Both the position numbers and the translations under genes were made by a program. A stretch of 55,038 bases of DNA from DAOTTI01 sp034437795 (GTDB taxonomy: Bacteria > Chloroflexota > UBA11872 > UBA12225), in contig DAOTTI010000200.1 in assembly GCA_034437795.1 (NCBI GenBank), positions 1 to 55,038 of the forward strand, in the 5' to 3' direction. Positions 16,806 to 25,734 of this stretch are shown one piece after another. A model generated the notes under the pieces. It worked only from the letters and a program-made list of their open reading frames with translations. It did no database searches and was not told the origin of the DNA. The stretch's first letter is position 1. Each line of letters starts with the position of its first letter.

Positions 16806-17984
16806 ATGCGACGTCGTGCCCTGTGCGAGGCGGCTGTTGTCTCGCCGCTCCTGCTGGGCGGATGTGGCGCCACGGGGGACGGCAGCGTCCCTGTGGCGCC
16901 GCTCACGCGCGGTTCGCGGCGCGCCGCCTCGCCGGCCCCACGGGGCACGCCGGTCAGCGATGAGCGGTTCGCGCGCCTCACGCGGGGCATCAACGTCAGC
17001 CACTGGTTCGCCCAGGCCGAGATCAGCGTACACCGGTTCAAGACCTGGATCACCGCCGAAGACGTGCGGCGCATCGCCGACCTCGACTTCCGGCACGTGC
17101 GCCTGCCCCTTGACCCGCTGGTCCTGTTCAACCTGGCCGCGCCGGAGCGGCTGAACACCACCTACCTCTCGTTCTTTGACGCCGCCCTGGATATGATCCT
17201 GGACGAGGGGCTGGCGGTGATCATCGACCTCCATCCCGATGACGGCTTCAAGCGGCGCCTCGCAACGAACTCCGAGTTCGCCGGCGTCGTGGCCAGGTTC
17301 TGGCGAGCACTGGCGGCCCACTTGAGCAGGCGCGATCCCGAGTTCGTCTTCCTGGAAGCGATCAACGAGCCTCAGATCACCGACCCGTTCCGCTGGAACA
17401 CCATCCAGCAGCAGTGGCTCGCCGCCATGCGGGAAGGCGCCCCGAAGCACACCTTGATCGCCACCGGCTACCGCTACAGCAGCATCGACGACCTGCAGGG
17501 GGTACGTCCGGTGCTGGACCCCAACGTGGTCTACAACTTCCATTTCTACGAGCCGCACACCTTCACGCACCAGGGCGCTACCTGGGGGGCGGCGCACTGG
17601 CGCTACTTGCGAGACCTGCCGTACCCGTCCAGCCCCGGGGCGGTGGCAGCCGTGCTCCCATCGATCGATCCGCGGGGGCGGAGCGTGGCGGAACAGTACG
17701 GGCGGGAGCGCTGGAACGGCGCCAGGATCGAGGAGCGCATCCTGCAGGCCGTGCGCTGGGCCCAGCGGCGGAGCGTGCGCCTAACCTGCAACGAGTTTGG
17801 CGTCTACCGCCAGGCCGCCCCGGTGGAGGGCCGCCTCACCTGGATCCACGACGTGCGGGCGGCGCTGGAGACCTACGGCATTGGCTGGGCCATGTGGGAC
17901 TACGCCGGTGGCTTTGGCCTGGTGGTCACGCGGGACGGCAGGCGGGTGGTCGACGAGGGGACGCTGCACGCCCTGGGGCTGTAA
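16806..17984 (+). CDS. Glycoside hydrolase family 5 lipoprotein (cellulase-like)
   Basis: A 392-residue exported protein. The start at ATG 16806 gives an N-terminus MRRRALCEAAVV with a hydrophobic stretch and lipobox LLGGC (C20), so it is lipid-anchored outside the membrane. GH5 landmarks are visible: RGINVSHWF at the barrel start, FRHVRLPLDPL, LAVIIDLHP, the acid/base glutamate E188 in FLEAINEPQ, the YNFHFYEPHTFTHQG strand, and the nucleophile E330 in LTCNEFGVY, followed by WAMWDYAGGFGL. It is probably an endo-beta-glucanase or mannanase. An upstream open frame to 16725 adds 27 residues before the signal and is unlikely. It stands alone. Confidence 0.9.
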   Translation: MRRRALCEAAVVSPLLLGGCGATGDGSVPVAPLTRGSRRAASPAPRGTPVSDERFARLTRGINVSHWFAQAEISVHRFKTWITAEDVRRIADLDFRHVRLPLDPLVLFNLAAPERLNTTYLSFFDAALDMILDEGLAVIIDLHPDDGFKRRLATNSEFAGVVARFWRALAAHLSRRDPEFVFLEAINEPQITDPFRWNTIQQQWLAAMREGAPKHTLIATGYRYSSIDDLQGVRPVLDPNVVYNFHFYEPHTFTHQGATWGAAHWRYLRDLPYPSSPGAVAAVLPSIDPRGRSVAEQYGRERWNGARIEERILQAVRWAQRRSVRLTCNEFGVYRQAAPVEGRLTWIHDVRAALETYGIGWAMWDYAGGFGLVVTRDGRRVVDEGTLHALGL

Positions 17985-18393
17985 TACAATCCGCTGATTA
18001 CGGCTCGCTGCTGCTGCCCTTCCAGGGAACGCGCCATGGATGAGCACTCACCTGCGGCTTGGTATAACGCCGGCGACGCTGCGGCACACTCGTGGTGGGG
18101 GCGCGTTGAGACTTGCCCTGCTATCGCGGCCTATTGACCAGCGGAGTCCTCACCCGCTCGCAAAGGGAGAGGGAACTAATCGTCGGCCATGCGTCATCCG
18201 CGCTATTGCAGGGCCGGTGGCCCCGCAGGGAAGGCGCCCATGCGGGCGCCCGGTTGATCGGCCAGAAGCCGCCGTCGGTTATCCTATTGGTTGTTCTCAC
18301 AGTGTAGTTCTTCGCTGATCCAACAGGGCCATCGCGAGCCGGGTGGTCGCGAACCGGGAGACGCTGCAGAGACGGTAGAAAGGCACGGCAGGC
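17985..18393. other. Gene-free spacer with dispersed repeat
   Basis: No supportable gene. One GGGAGAGGG-type half-palindrome sits near 18150-18180 (CTCACCCGCTCGCAAAGGGA). Confidence 0.5.
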
Positions 18394-19236
18394 GTGGAAG
18401 GGGAAGAACTCCTAGAGCTGCAGGAAGTCGTGCAGGAGCTAGTGGCGGTTGCGCCGATCGAGGCCCTGCCAGTGGAGGCCTTGCCGGTACAGGCCATCGG
18501 CTGGTTCGCCCGCGCCCTACGGTTCTTTGGCCGCCACGCCTACCTCCTGGCTTTTCTTGGCGCACTGGTCGAGAACACGATCCTGCTGGGCTTTCTGCTG
18601 CCCGGCGGGGCGATTGTGGCGCTCTCCGCCGCCGGCGCCCGCACCACCGGTCTCTCGCTGCCTGTGGTCGCCGCGCTGGCCACTCTGGGAATGATCGGCG
18701 GCGCGGTGATCGACTACACCCTGGGGCGCACGGGGGTTGCCCAGATCCTGCGGCAGCGGTGGACCGGGCGCGTCGGCCGTCACCTGGCGGAGCAGCTTGA
18801 GCGAGCGGCGCCGCTCCTCGGCCGGCACGGCTGGTGGATGATGCTCCTGGCGCACACCTTCGGGCATGGGCGCTCGTCGCTGGCAATGGCGGCGGGGGCC
18901 AGCCGCCTCCCGCTGCGGCGCTTTCTGGCCATTGAAGCGCCGGCCGCCATCCTGTGGGGCACGGCGTACGCCAGCGGGGGCTACTTCCTGGCCGCCGAAT
19001 GGCAGACGCTCGAGCTCACCCTGCGGCGCGCGGGGTGGATCGGCCTGGCCGTTCTCCTGGCCGGCGTGGGCGGGTGGTGGTACTGGCGCCGATGGCAGTC
19101 GCGCCGGCGCCTGCGCCCCGTCGTCGCGGCTGGCATGCACATCAGCTCGCCGGAGCCGGCTCCCGCACCGCCTCCCCTGGTGGAAACCTCCACAGCCCTG
19201 GTGCGTGCCACGGCAGAGGCAGAGGCAGGGCCCTGA
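18394..19236 (+). CDS. DedA/VTT-family membrane protein
   Basis: A 280-residue multi-pass protein of the DedA (VTT, SNARE-associated) family, whose members act in lipid scrambling or undecaprenyl-phosphate recycling. The family signature runs ENTILLGFLLPGGAIVALSA, IDYTLGRTG, then LLAHTFGHGRSSLAMAAGAS and LPLRRFLAIEAPAAILWG. The arginine in HGRSS matches the conserved F/H-x-R-x3-P/G region. The N-terminus has an acidic amphipathic stretch (EELLELQEVVQEL) of about 30 residues not usual in the family. After the last membrane span comes a basic segment and a proline-rich tail. The start is GTG. Confidence 0.88.
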   Translation: MEGEELLELQEVVQELVAVAPIEALPVEALPVQAIGWFARALRFFGRHAYLLAFLGALVENTILLGFLLPGGAIVALSAAGARTTGLSLPVVAALATLGMIGGAVIDYTLGRTGVAQILRQRWTGRVGRHLAEQLERAAPLLGRHGWWMMLLAHTFGHGRSSLAMAAGASRLPLRRFLAIEAPAAILWGTAYASGGYFLAAEWQTLELTLRRAGWIGLAVLLAGVGGWWYWRRWQSRRRLRPVVAAGMHISSPEPAPAPPPLVETSTALVRATAEAEAGP

Positions 19237-19254
19237 GAAGCACCGCGTCTCCCA

Positions 19255-19338
19255 GCCTGGATCCTTCATGGCCGGCGACGCGTTCCCTCTCCCTTTGAGA
19301 GAGGGGAAGAATGGGGGCTCCGCTGGCGAAGGATCGGC
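19255..19338. repeat. Inverted-repeat-ended element (short form)
   Basis: It starts GCCTGGATCCTTC and ends with GAAGGATCGGC, so the ends pair over at least eight bases (GATCCTTC/GAAGGATC). The middle contains CCCTCTCCCTTTGAGAGAGG. It is related to 20364-20501 and 33650-33751. Confidence 0.65.
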
Positions 19339-19467
19339 CATGCTCCTACGGAGCACCAGTGGGGCACGGAAAGGCCAGCCATTTCCATAGGAATCCAGGC
19401 GAGGCTCCTGGTCTCCTGGCCCAATCTCCCGGCATTGGCGCATCTGCCGCGTGACCGAGCTCAGGGT

Positions 19468-20169
19468 TCAAAGTGCAAGGTTCAAGGCCAGGGGGCCGGT
19501 GGGTTCCAGCCTGGCGTCGGTCGCGTTCAGCCGCACCGTGGGGCGGCGAGGAGCTTGGAGCTCAGGGCGGTTGCCCAGCGCTACCACTACCCGCGCCGCA
19601 GTTGAGCCGGCGCGATCCACAAACTGGATGAACGTCCCGGGCGGCTCGTCCCCGAAGAGCGGTGCGCCGAGGGGTGACCTGATATTGCCGAGCACCAGGG
19701 CAAGGGCGCGGCTCCGAAAGACCTCCACCGTCTGCCCGGCGGGCGCGGTGTAGGTGCGCACGGCCCGCGTGTCTGCCGGATGGAAGCGCCTGGCCTGCCG
19801 GTGCGCTTCGGCGACGGGCACGGGTCCGCCGACGAATTGCAGCTCGATGCGGGCCGCACGCGCCTCACCGGCGGCATCCGGCACCCACTGGACCTCAATT
19901 GCCACCTCGGCGCTGTCAAACCGCTCGCCGGCCTCACCGGATACCGGCTGCCCCCTGGCCCGAATCCAGGCGGTTCTGGGCGCCCCCAGCGCGACGGCGC
20001 CGGCCGCGCCGGCCGGCGGCAGGTCACCCGCCGACGCGGCCGGGTCCTCCCCCCTGGCCCGCTGGAGAGGCGAGAACCCTGCCCCCAGCGGAGTGCGGGG
20101 CGCAATCCCTAGCGCGACGGCGCCCGCCACCCCGCAGCCAATGAGGGCCACCGCCAGCTTCCGGCGCAT
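19468..20169 (-). CDS. Unrecognised exported protein (233 aa)
   Basis: The N-terminus is MRRKLAVALIGCGVAGAVAL, a basic region followed by a hydrophobic stretch with a possible lipobox cysteine at position 12, so it is probably exported or anchored. About 55 residues of Ala/Pro/Gly-rich linker follow. The rest is beta-rich with alternating hydrophobic residues (AEVAIEVQWV, RAARIELQFV, TVEVFRSRALALVLGNI). I do not recognise a family. It stands alone between two repeat-containing spacers. Confidence 0.65.
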   Translation of the reverse strand: MRRKLAVALIGCGVAGAVALGIAPRTPLGAGFSPLQRARGEDPAASAGDLPPAGAAGAVALGAPRTAWIRARGQPVSGEAGERFDSAEVAIEVQWVPDAAGEARAARIELQFVGGPVPVAEAHRQARRFHPADTRAVRTYTAPAGQTVEVFRSRALALVLGNIRSPLGAPLFGDEPPGTFIQFVDRAGSTAARVVVALGNRPELQAPRRPTVRLNATDARLEPTGPLALNLAL

Positions 20170-20813
20170 CTTGGGACCAGCGGCTCGCGCGAATAGGTGC
20201 CACCACTGAGGGCTCCCCCTTGGCGATTGCAGACGCCGCCGGCAAACCGTGCGGGCAGCGTATCGCCTCGCCGGGACGCTCCCCTACGGCGGCAGTATAC
20301 GCCGTTTCGGGGCCGCAAGCGACATGGCGCCAACCGTCGGGGACACGTACCACTTCTGGACTGGCCTGGACTATTCATGGCCGGAGATGCGTCCCCTCTC
20401 TCAAAGGGAGAGGGGTAGAATGAGGGCTCCTTCGGGAGAGCAGTCCCCTCTCCCTTGGGGACAGGGCGAGAGTGGGGGCCCCGCTCGTGAATAGTCCAGG
20501 CTAGCCGCGGCGGACTTCACCCCCGAGCCTCCCTCTCCCTGTCGAAGAGGCGCGCCCACCATGGCGTGGACGGAGTAGCGCGTTGTGAGTAGCGAGTAGG
20601 GTGTAGGGAGTACTTCCCCCTGGCCCAGGGTTCCCGCCGGAGGCGGAACGATCACAGGGAGAGGGAACTCAACGGCGCACCATCCGGCGGGAAGTGGTGA
20701 CACCCTTACCGTATTGTCCGCGCGCCGGACACGCCGCCATGCCGTAGACTGCTGCTGCAGGGCATCTGGAGGGCGGGCGATACCGTCCTCCTGAAGGGAT
20801 TTGGGTCCAGTCC
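20170..20813. other. Gene-free, repeat-rich spacer
   Basis: No convincing gene. It contains the 138-bp inverted-repeat element at 20364-20501 and further GGGAGAGGG-type hairpins near 20527-20560 and 20615-20675. The short frames read through repeats only. Confidence 0.6.
20364..20501. repeat. 138-bp element with 14-bp perfect terminal inverted repeats
   Basis: The ends are GCCTGGACTATTCA (20364-20377) and TGAATAGTCCAGGC (20488-20501), exact reverse complements. Inside are two GGGAGAGGG-type hairpins in tandem. The architecture resembles a miniature inverted-repeat element. Degenerate relatives lie at 19255-19338 and 33650-33751. I see no clear target duplication. Confidence 0.82.
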
Positions 20814-22157
20814 ATGGCCGCAGTAGCCATGGAGACTGCCCGGACAGGATACGCGGAGCGCGAGGCGATGGCTGCGGGAACACCAGCGTGGATGGGTTGG
20901 CTGGCGCTGGGTGCGCTGGTGCTGGCGTTTGCCGCCATCGCCTGGTGGCTCTTCCTGAGCCCGCTGCCGAACCGCATCCGGCCGGCCGGCACGACCGTGC
21001 GGGCACGCCGCGCACGGCGCCTGGTGGCGACGTTGATGCTGGTCAGCGCCGCCTCCTTCCTCACCGGCGCCCGCTGGGACGAGATCTGGCACCGGAAGTA
21101 TGGCGGGTTCGGCGACGACTTCCTCTGGCCGCCCCATCTCATGCTCTATGCCTCGCTTGGCCTGAACGCCATCTTCGCCGCGCTAGGGCTGGGGCTGGCG
21201 TTGCGGGGCGCAGGAAGCCTGCGGGAGCGGTTCCGGCAAGAGCCTGTAATGGGCTTCCTGGGCTTGATGGCTACCTACCAGATGGCTTCGATCCCGTCCG
21301 ACCTCCTGTGGCATGAGATCATCGGGCCAGACATCACCGCCTGGAGCCTGCCTCATGCCCTGCTTGCCCTCACCACAACCGCCGTGCTGCTGGCCGGGGT
21401 TGCGATAGCCCTCTCCGCCAGGGCCGGACCAGGCGGCTTGCAGCCGGACGAGGCACGCACGCCTGGGGACGGTGCGGCTTCATCTCTGCACCGCGCGTCC
21501 TACGGCCCGCACTCCTGGCGGAGGCTGCCCTGCGTCCAGCCAATGGAGCAGGTGGCGCTGGCGCTGACGGCCCTGAGCCTGCTGGCCCTGCTCCAGATCG
21601 GCACTACCGAGTGGGAGTGGAGCCGGCCGGGAGAGGTGGCCCGCGCCGTCCTTCAGCGCCCAGCGTGGGCCTACCCTGTGGTCGTTCTGCTCGTCGGGGT
21701 GGCCCATGCCTCGCTCGCCCTGCATGCCACACACCTCACCGGGGCGGCGACGGCAGTGACCGCCGGAGCACTGGGCGCCCAGATGGTGGCCATCGGCGCC
21801 GCTCGCCTGGCGCTGCCCCCGGGGCCGGCGCTCGCGTCGCACGCGCTCCTGCTGCCGCCCGCGCTGGCGCTGGACGCCTGGCACGCCTGGTGGCTCCGCC
21901 GGCAGGGGCGGATCACCGTGGCCACAGCCTGGATGGGCGCCCCGCTCTATACGGCCGTGTACGTCCTGGTGGCCTTCCCCTACATCGCCGCGTTCCTGCC
22001 GGCGCCACGGCTAGACGCAGCGAGCCGCCTGGCCACCGTCGCTATTGGCCTGCCGGCGGCGCTGGTCGTCAGCGGGGCCGGCGCGTACGTTGGGCGCTGG
22101 CTACGGGCCATCGGCAGTCCGGCGCCAGCGCACCTGCACCGGCTTGAAGAGCGATGA
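20814..22157 (+). CDS. Unrecognised multi-pass membrane protein (447 aa)
   Basis: I count about ten hydrophobic segments, beginning WMGWLALGALVLAFAAIAWW. A conserved-looking stretch, GARWDEIWHRKYGGFGDDF followed by WPPHLMLYASLGLNA, carries several His, Trp and Asp residues near the membrane surface. A second, IPSDLLWHEIIGPD, adds an H-E pair. The two pairs could bind a metal or haem, but that is speculation. A charged loop at about 200-240 separates two halves. I do not recognise the family. The start is uncertain, as several ATG codons lie in the first 25 residues. It has no co-oriented partner nearby except the downstream cassette, which has its own promoter. Confidence 0.72.
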   Translation: MAAVAMETARTGYAEREAMAAGTPAWMGWLALGALVLAFAAIAWWLFLSPLPNRIRPAGTTVRARRARRLVATLMLVSAASFLTGARWDEIWHRKYGGFGDDFLWPPHLMLYASLGLNAIFAALGLGLALRGAGSLRERFRQEPVMGFLGLMATYQMASIPSDLLWHEIIGPDITAWSLPHALLALTTTAVLLAGVAIALSARAGPGGLQPDEARTPGDGAASSLHRASYGPHSWRRLPCVQPMEQVALALTALSLLALLQIGTTEWEWSRPGEVARAVLQRPAWAYPVVVLLVGVAHASLALHATHLTGAATAVTAGALGAQMVAIGAARLALPPGPALASHALLLPPALALDAWHAWWLRRQGRITVATAWMGAPLYTAVYVLVAFPYIAAFLPAPRLDAASRLATVAIGLPAALVVSGAGAYVGRWLRAIGSPAPAHLHRLEER

Positions 22158-22507
22158 ACTGCGCGCCGCTCGTCGTCAGTCGCGGCAGCAGGCCGGCATT
22201 GGTTCGCCCTGCGCCGGCTCGAAGAACGGTGAACTGAGTGCCGCCGATGCTGCCGAGAGGGCAGCGCCAGCCGAGCGCACGGCGGGCACAACGAGCTTTT
22301 CGCGCTGGTTGCTCCCTCACCCTGGCCAGGGTTCCCGCCGGAGGCGGGACGAGTGGAAGGAGTGGCGAGTGGCGAGTTTTCCCCCGCCCCAGGTTCCCAC
22401 CGGAGGCGGGGCGACGACAGGCAGAGAGGGCTCGACCCCCACAGGGAGAGGGAAGGCAACGGCGCCGCGTCCGAAAGGCCCGGTGGCATCCGCGCACGGC
22501 AGGGGAC

Positions 22508-22536
22508 TTTCCAGGAAGAGACAGCCGGCATATAAT
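22508..22536 (+). promoter_or_regulatory. Predicted sigma-70 promoter of the CstA/ArsA cassette
   Basis: An exact TATAAT at 22531-22536 is preceded by TTTCCA at 22508-22513, which matches four of six bases of TTGACA, with 17-bp spacing. In DNA this G+C-rich such a match is unlikely by chance. It lies about 150 bp upstream of the first gene. Confidence 0.55.
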
Positions 22537-22554
22537 GGCTCTAGAATGACAGCG

Positions 22555-22574
22555 CTGGGGCCATCAGGCCCCAG
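22555..22574 (+). promoter_or_regulatory. Leader hairpin in the 5' untranslated region
   Basis: CTGGGGCC-ATCA-GGCCCCAG forms a perfect eight-pair stem with a four-base loop, a few nucleotides after the expected transcription start. No U-run follows, so it is not a classical terminator. It may stabilise the mRNA or be part of a regulatory leader. Confidence 0.5.
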
Positions 22575-22684
22575 TTGCCGCCAGGGGTCAGACGACCTCA
22601 AGCAGCCGGCACGGTCCGGGTCGCCGGGGTCCGATGGCCTGGTGCAGCCGGCAGAGCGATAGCACCAGACACGGGAGGTCAGCG

Positions 22685-23128
22685 ATGCGGTCTCCCCTGG
22701 AACGGAACAGAGCGACGGCGGCGCCACTTCGCGTGGAGGTGCTTGCCTACGCTCCCACCGCCTTCTTCCACTGTACCCATTGCGAGGTCGTCTTCCGGCA
22801 CGTCGGGCTAGGTCCCAAGATCCACGCTGAGCAGGAGGCGGCCGCCTTTCCCGACGACCTACGCCAGGAGTACGCGCTCCTGTCGGACTGGATACGCCGG
22901 CTGGTGGCGCGCTATGGCGGGCGCGTCGAGATCAAGGTCGTCGACGCCGCGTCGCTGGAGGGGTTCTGGAAGGCGCTGCGCTACGGCGTGCGCCGCTTCC
23001 CCGCGCTGATCACCGGTGGACGCGCCTATGTGATTGATGGGGATCTTGCTCACGCAGAGGAGGTCATCGAGAAGTTGGTGACTGATGCCCGTGGCGACGC
23101 AGGGCGCGCCGCCACGGTGGCCGTATGA
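22685..23128 (+). CDS. Thioredoxin-fold protein with CxxC
   Basis: A 147-residue cytosolic protein starting at ATG 22685, with GGAGGTCAGCG directly upstream. The strand VEVLAYAPTAFF leads into H-C30-T-H-C33, a redox or metal-binding CxxC with two adjacent histidines. A cis-proline-like position follows (RRFPALITGGR). This is the layout of small thioredoxin or glutaredoxin-like domains. It has no export signal. Its stop overlaps the start region of cstA, so the two are translationally coupled. It probably services a redox or metal step of the cassette; the exact partner is unknown. Confidence 0.72.
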   Translation: MRSPLERNRATAAPLRVEVLAYAPTAFFHCTHCEVVFRHVGLGPKIHAEQEAAAFPDDLRQEYALLSDWIRRLVARYGGRVEIKVVDAASLEGFWKALRYGVRRFPALITGGRAYVIDGDLAHAEEVIEKLVTDARGDAGRAATVAV

Positions 23129-23142
23129 GGAGGTGCATGAGT

Positions 23143-25029
23143 ATGAACACACTCTTCGCCATGATCGCCGGCGCGGCGGTCATCTTCGTTGGCTACAACT
23201 ACTACGCGCGGCGGATCGACCGAAACGTGATCCAGTCCGATCCCAAGCGGGCGACGCCGGCCACGCTGTACATGGACGGCGTGGACTTCGTACCGACCAG
23301 CCGCAACATCCTCTATGGCTACCACTTCAAGTCCATCGCCGCCGCGGGGCCCATCGTCGGGGCGATTACCGCCGGCTTCCTGTGGGGCTGGCTGCCGGCG
23401 ATGCTCTGGCTCTTCCTGGGCGTCATGTTCATCGGCTGGGCGTCCGACTACAGCGCCATCATGGTCTCCGTGCGCAACGAGGGCGATTCCCTCTCCGCCA
23501 TCGCGCATAAGCTGATCGCGCCGCGGACGCGTGTGGTGCTGCTGACCTTCATCTTCTTCTATCTGGCCCTGGTAGCGGGGGCCTTCGGCAACCTGATCGC
23601 CGGCGTGCTGGCCAGCCAGCCGGCCGTGCCCATCGCCATCATCGTCCTGGCCCTGATGGGCATGCTCGGCGGGCAGATGCTCTACCGGTGGAAGGTGGAC
23701 CTGATCCTGGCCACGACCATTACCGTCCTGGTCACGGTGCTCTTCATCCTGCTCGGCCCGGCGGGGAACTGGACGGAGCGTGTGGGGGATCAGACGGTGG
23801 CGCACTACGGGCCGGTCAGCCAGCTAATCGTCAACGTGAACAGCGCCGTCAATAGTCTGACTGGGAACAGGCCGATCGCTGAATTCCCCGACTTCAGCCC
23901 CGTGGTCCAGCGCATCGGCGAGCGGGAGGGTCGGATCTCTATCATGCCCTCGTACATCTTCTGGCTGCTGGCCTCGTGCGTCTTCTATTACCTGGGGTCC
24001 ATCCTGCCCATATGGCGGTTCGCCCAGCCGGTGAACTACATCGGGTTCTGGATCACGGCGGCCACGATCATCCTGGCGGCCCTGGGCGCGGGGCTGGCCG
24101 TCTTCTTCCGGCCGGACGTCGCTACCTTTACCCTGCCGGCGATCAAAGACCCGAGCCTGGGCTTCGCAGTGGAAGCGGGTAAGGCGTGGATGCCGCTGTG
24201 GCCGATGCTGTTCGTCACCATCGCCTGCGGCGCCATCTCCGGCTGGCACGCCCTGATCGGCTCAGTGGGGACGGCGCGCCAGCTAGAGAAGGAGACCGAC
24301 GCCCTGCCGGTCGGCGGGGGCGCCATGTTCACCGAGATGGCGCTGGGGCTGCTCTCGCTGCTGGCCATCTCCGTGGCCGGCGCCGGCCTGGGGGCTGCGC
24401 GCTTCGCCAGTGGCATTGGCAAGTTCCTCAGCGTCTTCGGGCTGCCGGAGGCGTACGGGACGCAGATCGGGTTCGTCGTCTTCGTCGTCATCGTCATCAC
24501 CGTGGTGCAGCTGGTGATCCGTGTGGCGCGGGTGAGCATTGCGGAGGCGGCGGGGGACCGGTTCCCCATCCTGCGTAATCCGCACGTGGGCATCCTGATC
24601 TCACTGGCGGTGATGTGCATCCTGGTGCTGAGTGGCACCTGGGTCTATCTGTGGCAGCTCTTCGGCTCGGCCAATCAGTTGATGGCGGCCCTGTCCATGC
24701 TGATCGTCACAGTGTGGCTCATCTCCACCCGCCGCAACCCAGCCTACATCGGTCTGCCGGGGCTCTTCATGTACGTCACCACCATCGCCGCCCAGGTGGT
24801 GATCGACTACAACCTGTGGACCACGGTGCTGGTGCCGAACTGGGGTAAGCCAGAGGCCATTGTGCCCGTGGTCGGCGCCATCCTCATGCTGGGGGTCTCG
24901 CTCCTGATCATCGCCGCCGCCCTGCTCATCGGCTACGATGGTGTTAAGGCCATGCAGCGCTACCGCGCCGCCGCCCCGCGCGCGCCGAAGGCCGCGCCGG
25001 CCGTGGGCGCTGCCGGCGCCGGCGACTAG
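23143..25029 (+). CDS. cstA: CstA-family carbon starvation transporter
   Basis: About 628 residues with more than a dozen hydrophobic segments. The CstA signature is clear: VGYNYYARRIDRNVI, the SRNILYGYHFKSIAAAGPI block, LWGWLPAMLWLFLGVMFIGW, DYSAIMVSVRNEGDSLSAIA, and late GTWVYLWQLFGSANQLMAALS. Family members import pyruvate or peptides during carbon limitation. I prefer ATG 23143, nine bases after GGAGG; ATG 23137 and 23125 are also in frame. It overlaps or abuts the CxxC gene and precedes two small genes and two ArsA-type ATPases on the same strand. A family member in such a context is not something I recognise from characterised systems. Confidence 0.9.
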   Translation: MNTLFAMIAGAAVIFVGYNYYARRIDRNVIQSDPKRATPATLYMDGVDFVPTSRNILYGYHFKSIAAAGPIVGAITAGFLWGWLPAMLWLFLGVMFIGWASDYSAIMVSVRNEGDSLSAIAHKLIAPRTRVVLLTFIFFYLALVAGAFGNLIAGVLASQPAVPIAIIVLALMGMLGGQMLYRWKVDLILATTITVLVTVLFILLGPAGNWTERVGDQTVAHYGPVSQLIVNVNSAVNSLTGNRPIAEFPDFSPVVQRIGEREGRISIMPSYIFWLLASCVFYYLGSILPIWRFAQPVNYIGFWITAATIILAALGAGLAVFFRPDVATFTLPAIKDPSLGFAVEAGKAWMPLWPMLFVTIACGAISGWHALIGSVGTARQLEKETDALPVGGGAMFTEMALGLLSLLAISVAGAGLGAARFASGIGKFLSVFGLPEAYGTQIGFVVFVVIVITVVQLVIRVARVSIAEAAGDRFPILRNPHVGILISLAVMCILVLSGTWVYLWQLFGSANQLMAALSMLIVTVWLISTRRNPAYIGLPGLFMYVTTIAAQVVIDYNLWTTVLVPNWGKPEAIVPVVGAILMLGVSLLIIAAALLIGYDGVKAMQRYRAAAPRAPKAAPAVGAAGAGD

Positions 25030-25060
25030 GGAGTAGCGAGTGGCGGGTAGCGAGTAGCGA

Positions 25061-25576
25061 ATGGCGGGCAGCCACGAGCCAGGAGTCAGAAGCCGGGGGT
25101 CGGGAATGGCACATCGCCGGGACGCGGAGATGGGACCATACCGCGAGAGCGCCGTCTCCGCGTCCCCACCGGCGGCGCCTGAGAGTTCGAGCGCTCAGGC
25201 TTCGCCCTCAGGGCGCGGGCCATCGGCGCCTGCCCTGAGCGCGGTGGTAGGGCCCGGCCTGAGGGCCGGCGGCGGGCGCGTGGCGCAGGCTGCCGGCGCC
25301 TTCACGCCGGCCAGCAAGTGGCAGGCCATTAAGGAGTTCTTCTATGGCCTGACCGGCCACGAGTTCGCCCAGACGGCCCTGGAGCTCCGCCACGAGCTTG
25401 AGGGCCTGTTCATTCTGGTGACCTTCGGCGACATCGCCGGCCTGCCGGTCATGCCCCCGTACTACTCCCTGCGGCTGCTGCCCTACGTCGTGCCCCAGAT
25501 CGCAACCTGGAAGCGGAAGGTGCTGCGCGAGCGCCACCCGCTGGACCATGAGGAGCTGGATTTGATTGAGTTGTAG
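25061..25576 (+). CDS. Small protein A of unknown function, paralogue of the next gene
   Basis: The conserved part (from about residue 84) reads KWQAIKEFFYGLTGHEF, then LEGLFILVTFGDIAGLPV and the block PPYYSLRLLPYVVPQ, ending in a basic tail (WKRKVLRERH). It is clearly paralogous to the 96-residue product of the next gene over about 75 residues. The preceding 80 or so residues are Ala/Ser/Pro-rich and arise partly from a simple GTAGCGAGT-like repeat, so the true start is likely later (for example ATG 25130 or a GTG near 25242-25280). I do not recognise the family. The hydrophobic C-terminal stretch with a basic tail could contact a membrane. Confidence 0.7.
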   Translation: MAGSHEPGVRSRGSGMAHRRDAEMGPYRESAVSASPPAAPESSSAQASPSGRGPSAPALSAVVGPGLRAGGGRVAQAAGAFTPASKWQAIKEFFYGLTGHEFAQTALELRHELEGLFILVTFGDIAGLPVMPPYYSLRLLPYVVPQIATWKRKVLRERHPLDHEELDLIEL

Positions 25577-25725
25577 TGGTCAGGTGGTGATCACGTAGCT
25601 GTCAAGTTGTTATCAAGTCGAGTAGTCGATCACCACCTGACCACCACCTGACCACCACCTGACCAGCACTTGATCATCGCGAGGCGCAGCCGAGCGGATC
25701 ACCACTTGATCATCACTCCATACGA
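25577..25725. repeat. 11-bp repeat cluster (CACCACCTGAC type)
   Basis: About eleven units in both orientations fill the spacer between the two small paralogous genes, for example GGTGGTGATCACG and then CACCACCTGACCACCACCTG. They are the same family as at 8320, 44990, 45503 and 48686. Confidence 0.8.
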
Positions 25726-25734
25726 GGAAGAGCA

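Larger units (their letters stand above)
22158..22684. other. Spacer and leader region upstream of the CstA cassette
   Basis: There is no gene. The first part holds an imperfect direct repeat of about 35 bp (around 22132 and 22207, sharing GCACCGGCTTGAAGA-like sequence) and GGGAGAGGG-type motifs (22310-22455). The second part holds the predicted promoter, a perfect hairpin, and an imperfect direct repeat (about 22585-22615 and 22626-22656, sharing GCAGCCGGCA). Confidence 0.6.

Noticed and set aside
16644..17597. A 317-residue minus-strand open frame
   Set aside because: It is the shadow of the GH5 gene, whose catalytic motifs are intact on the other strand.
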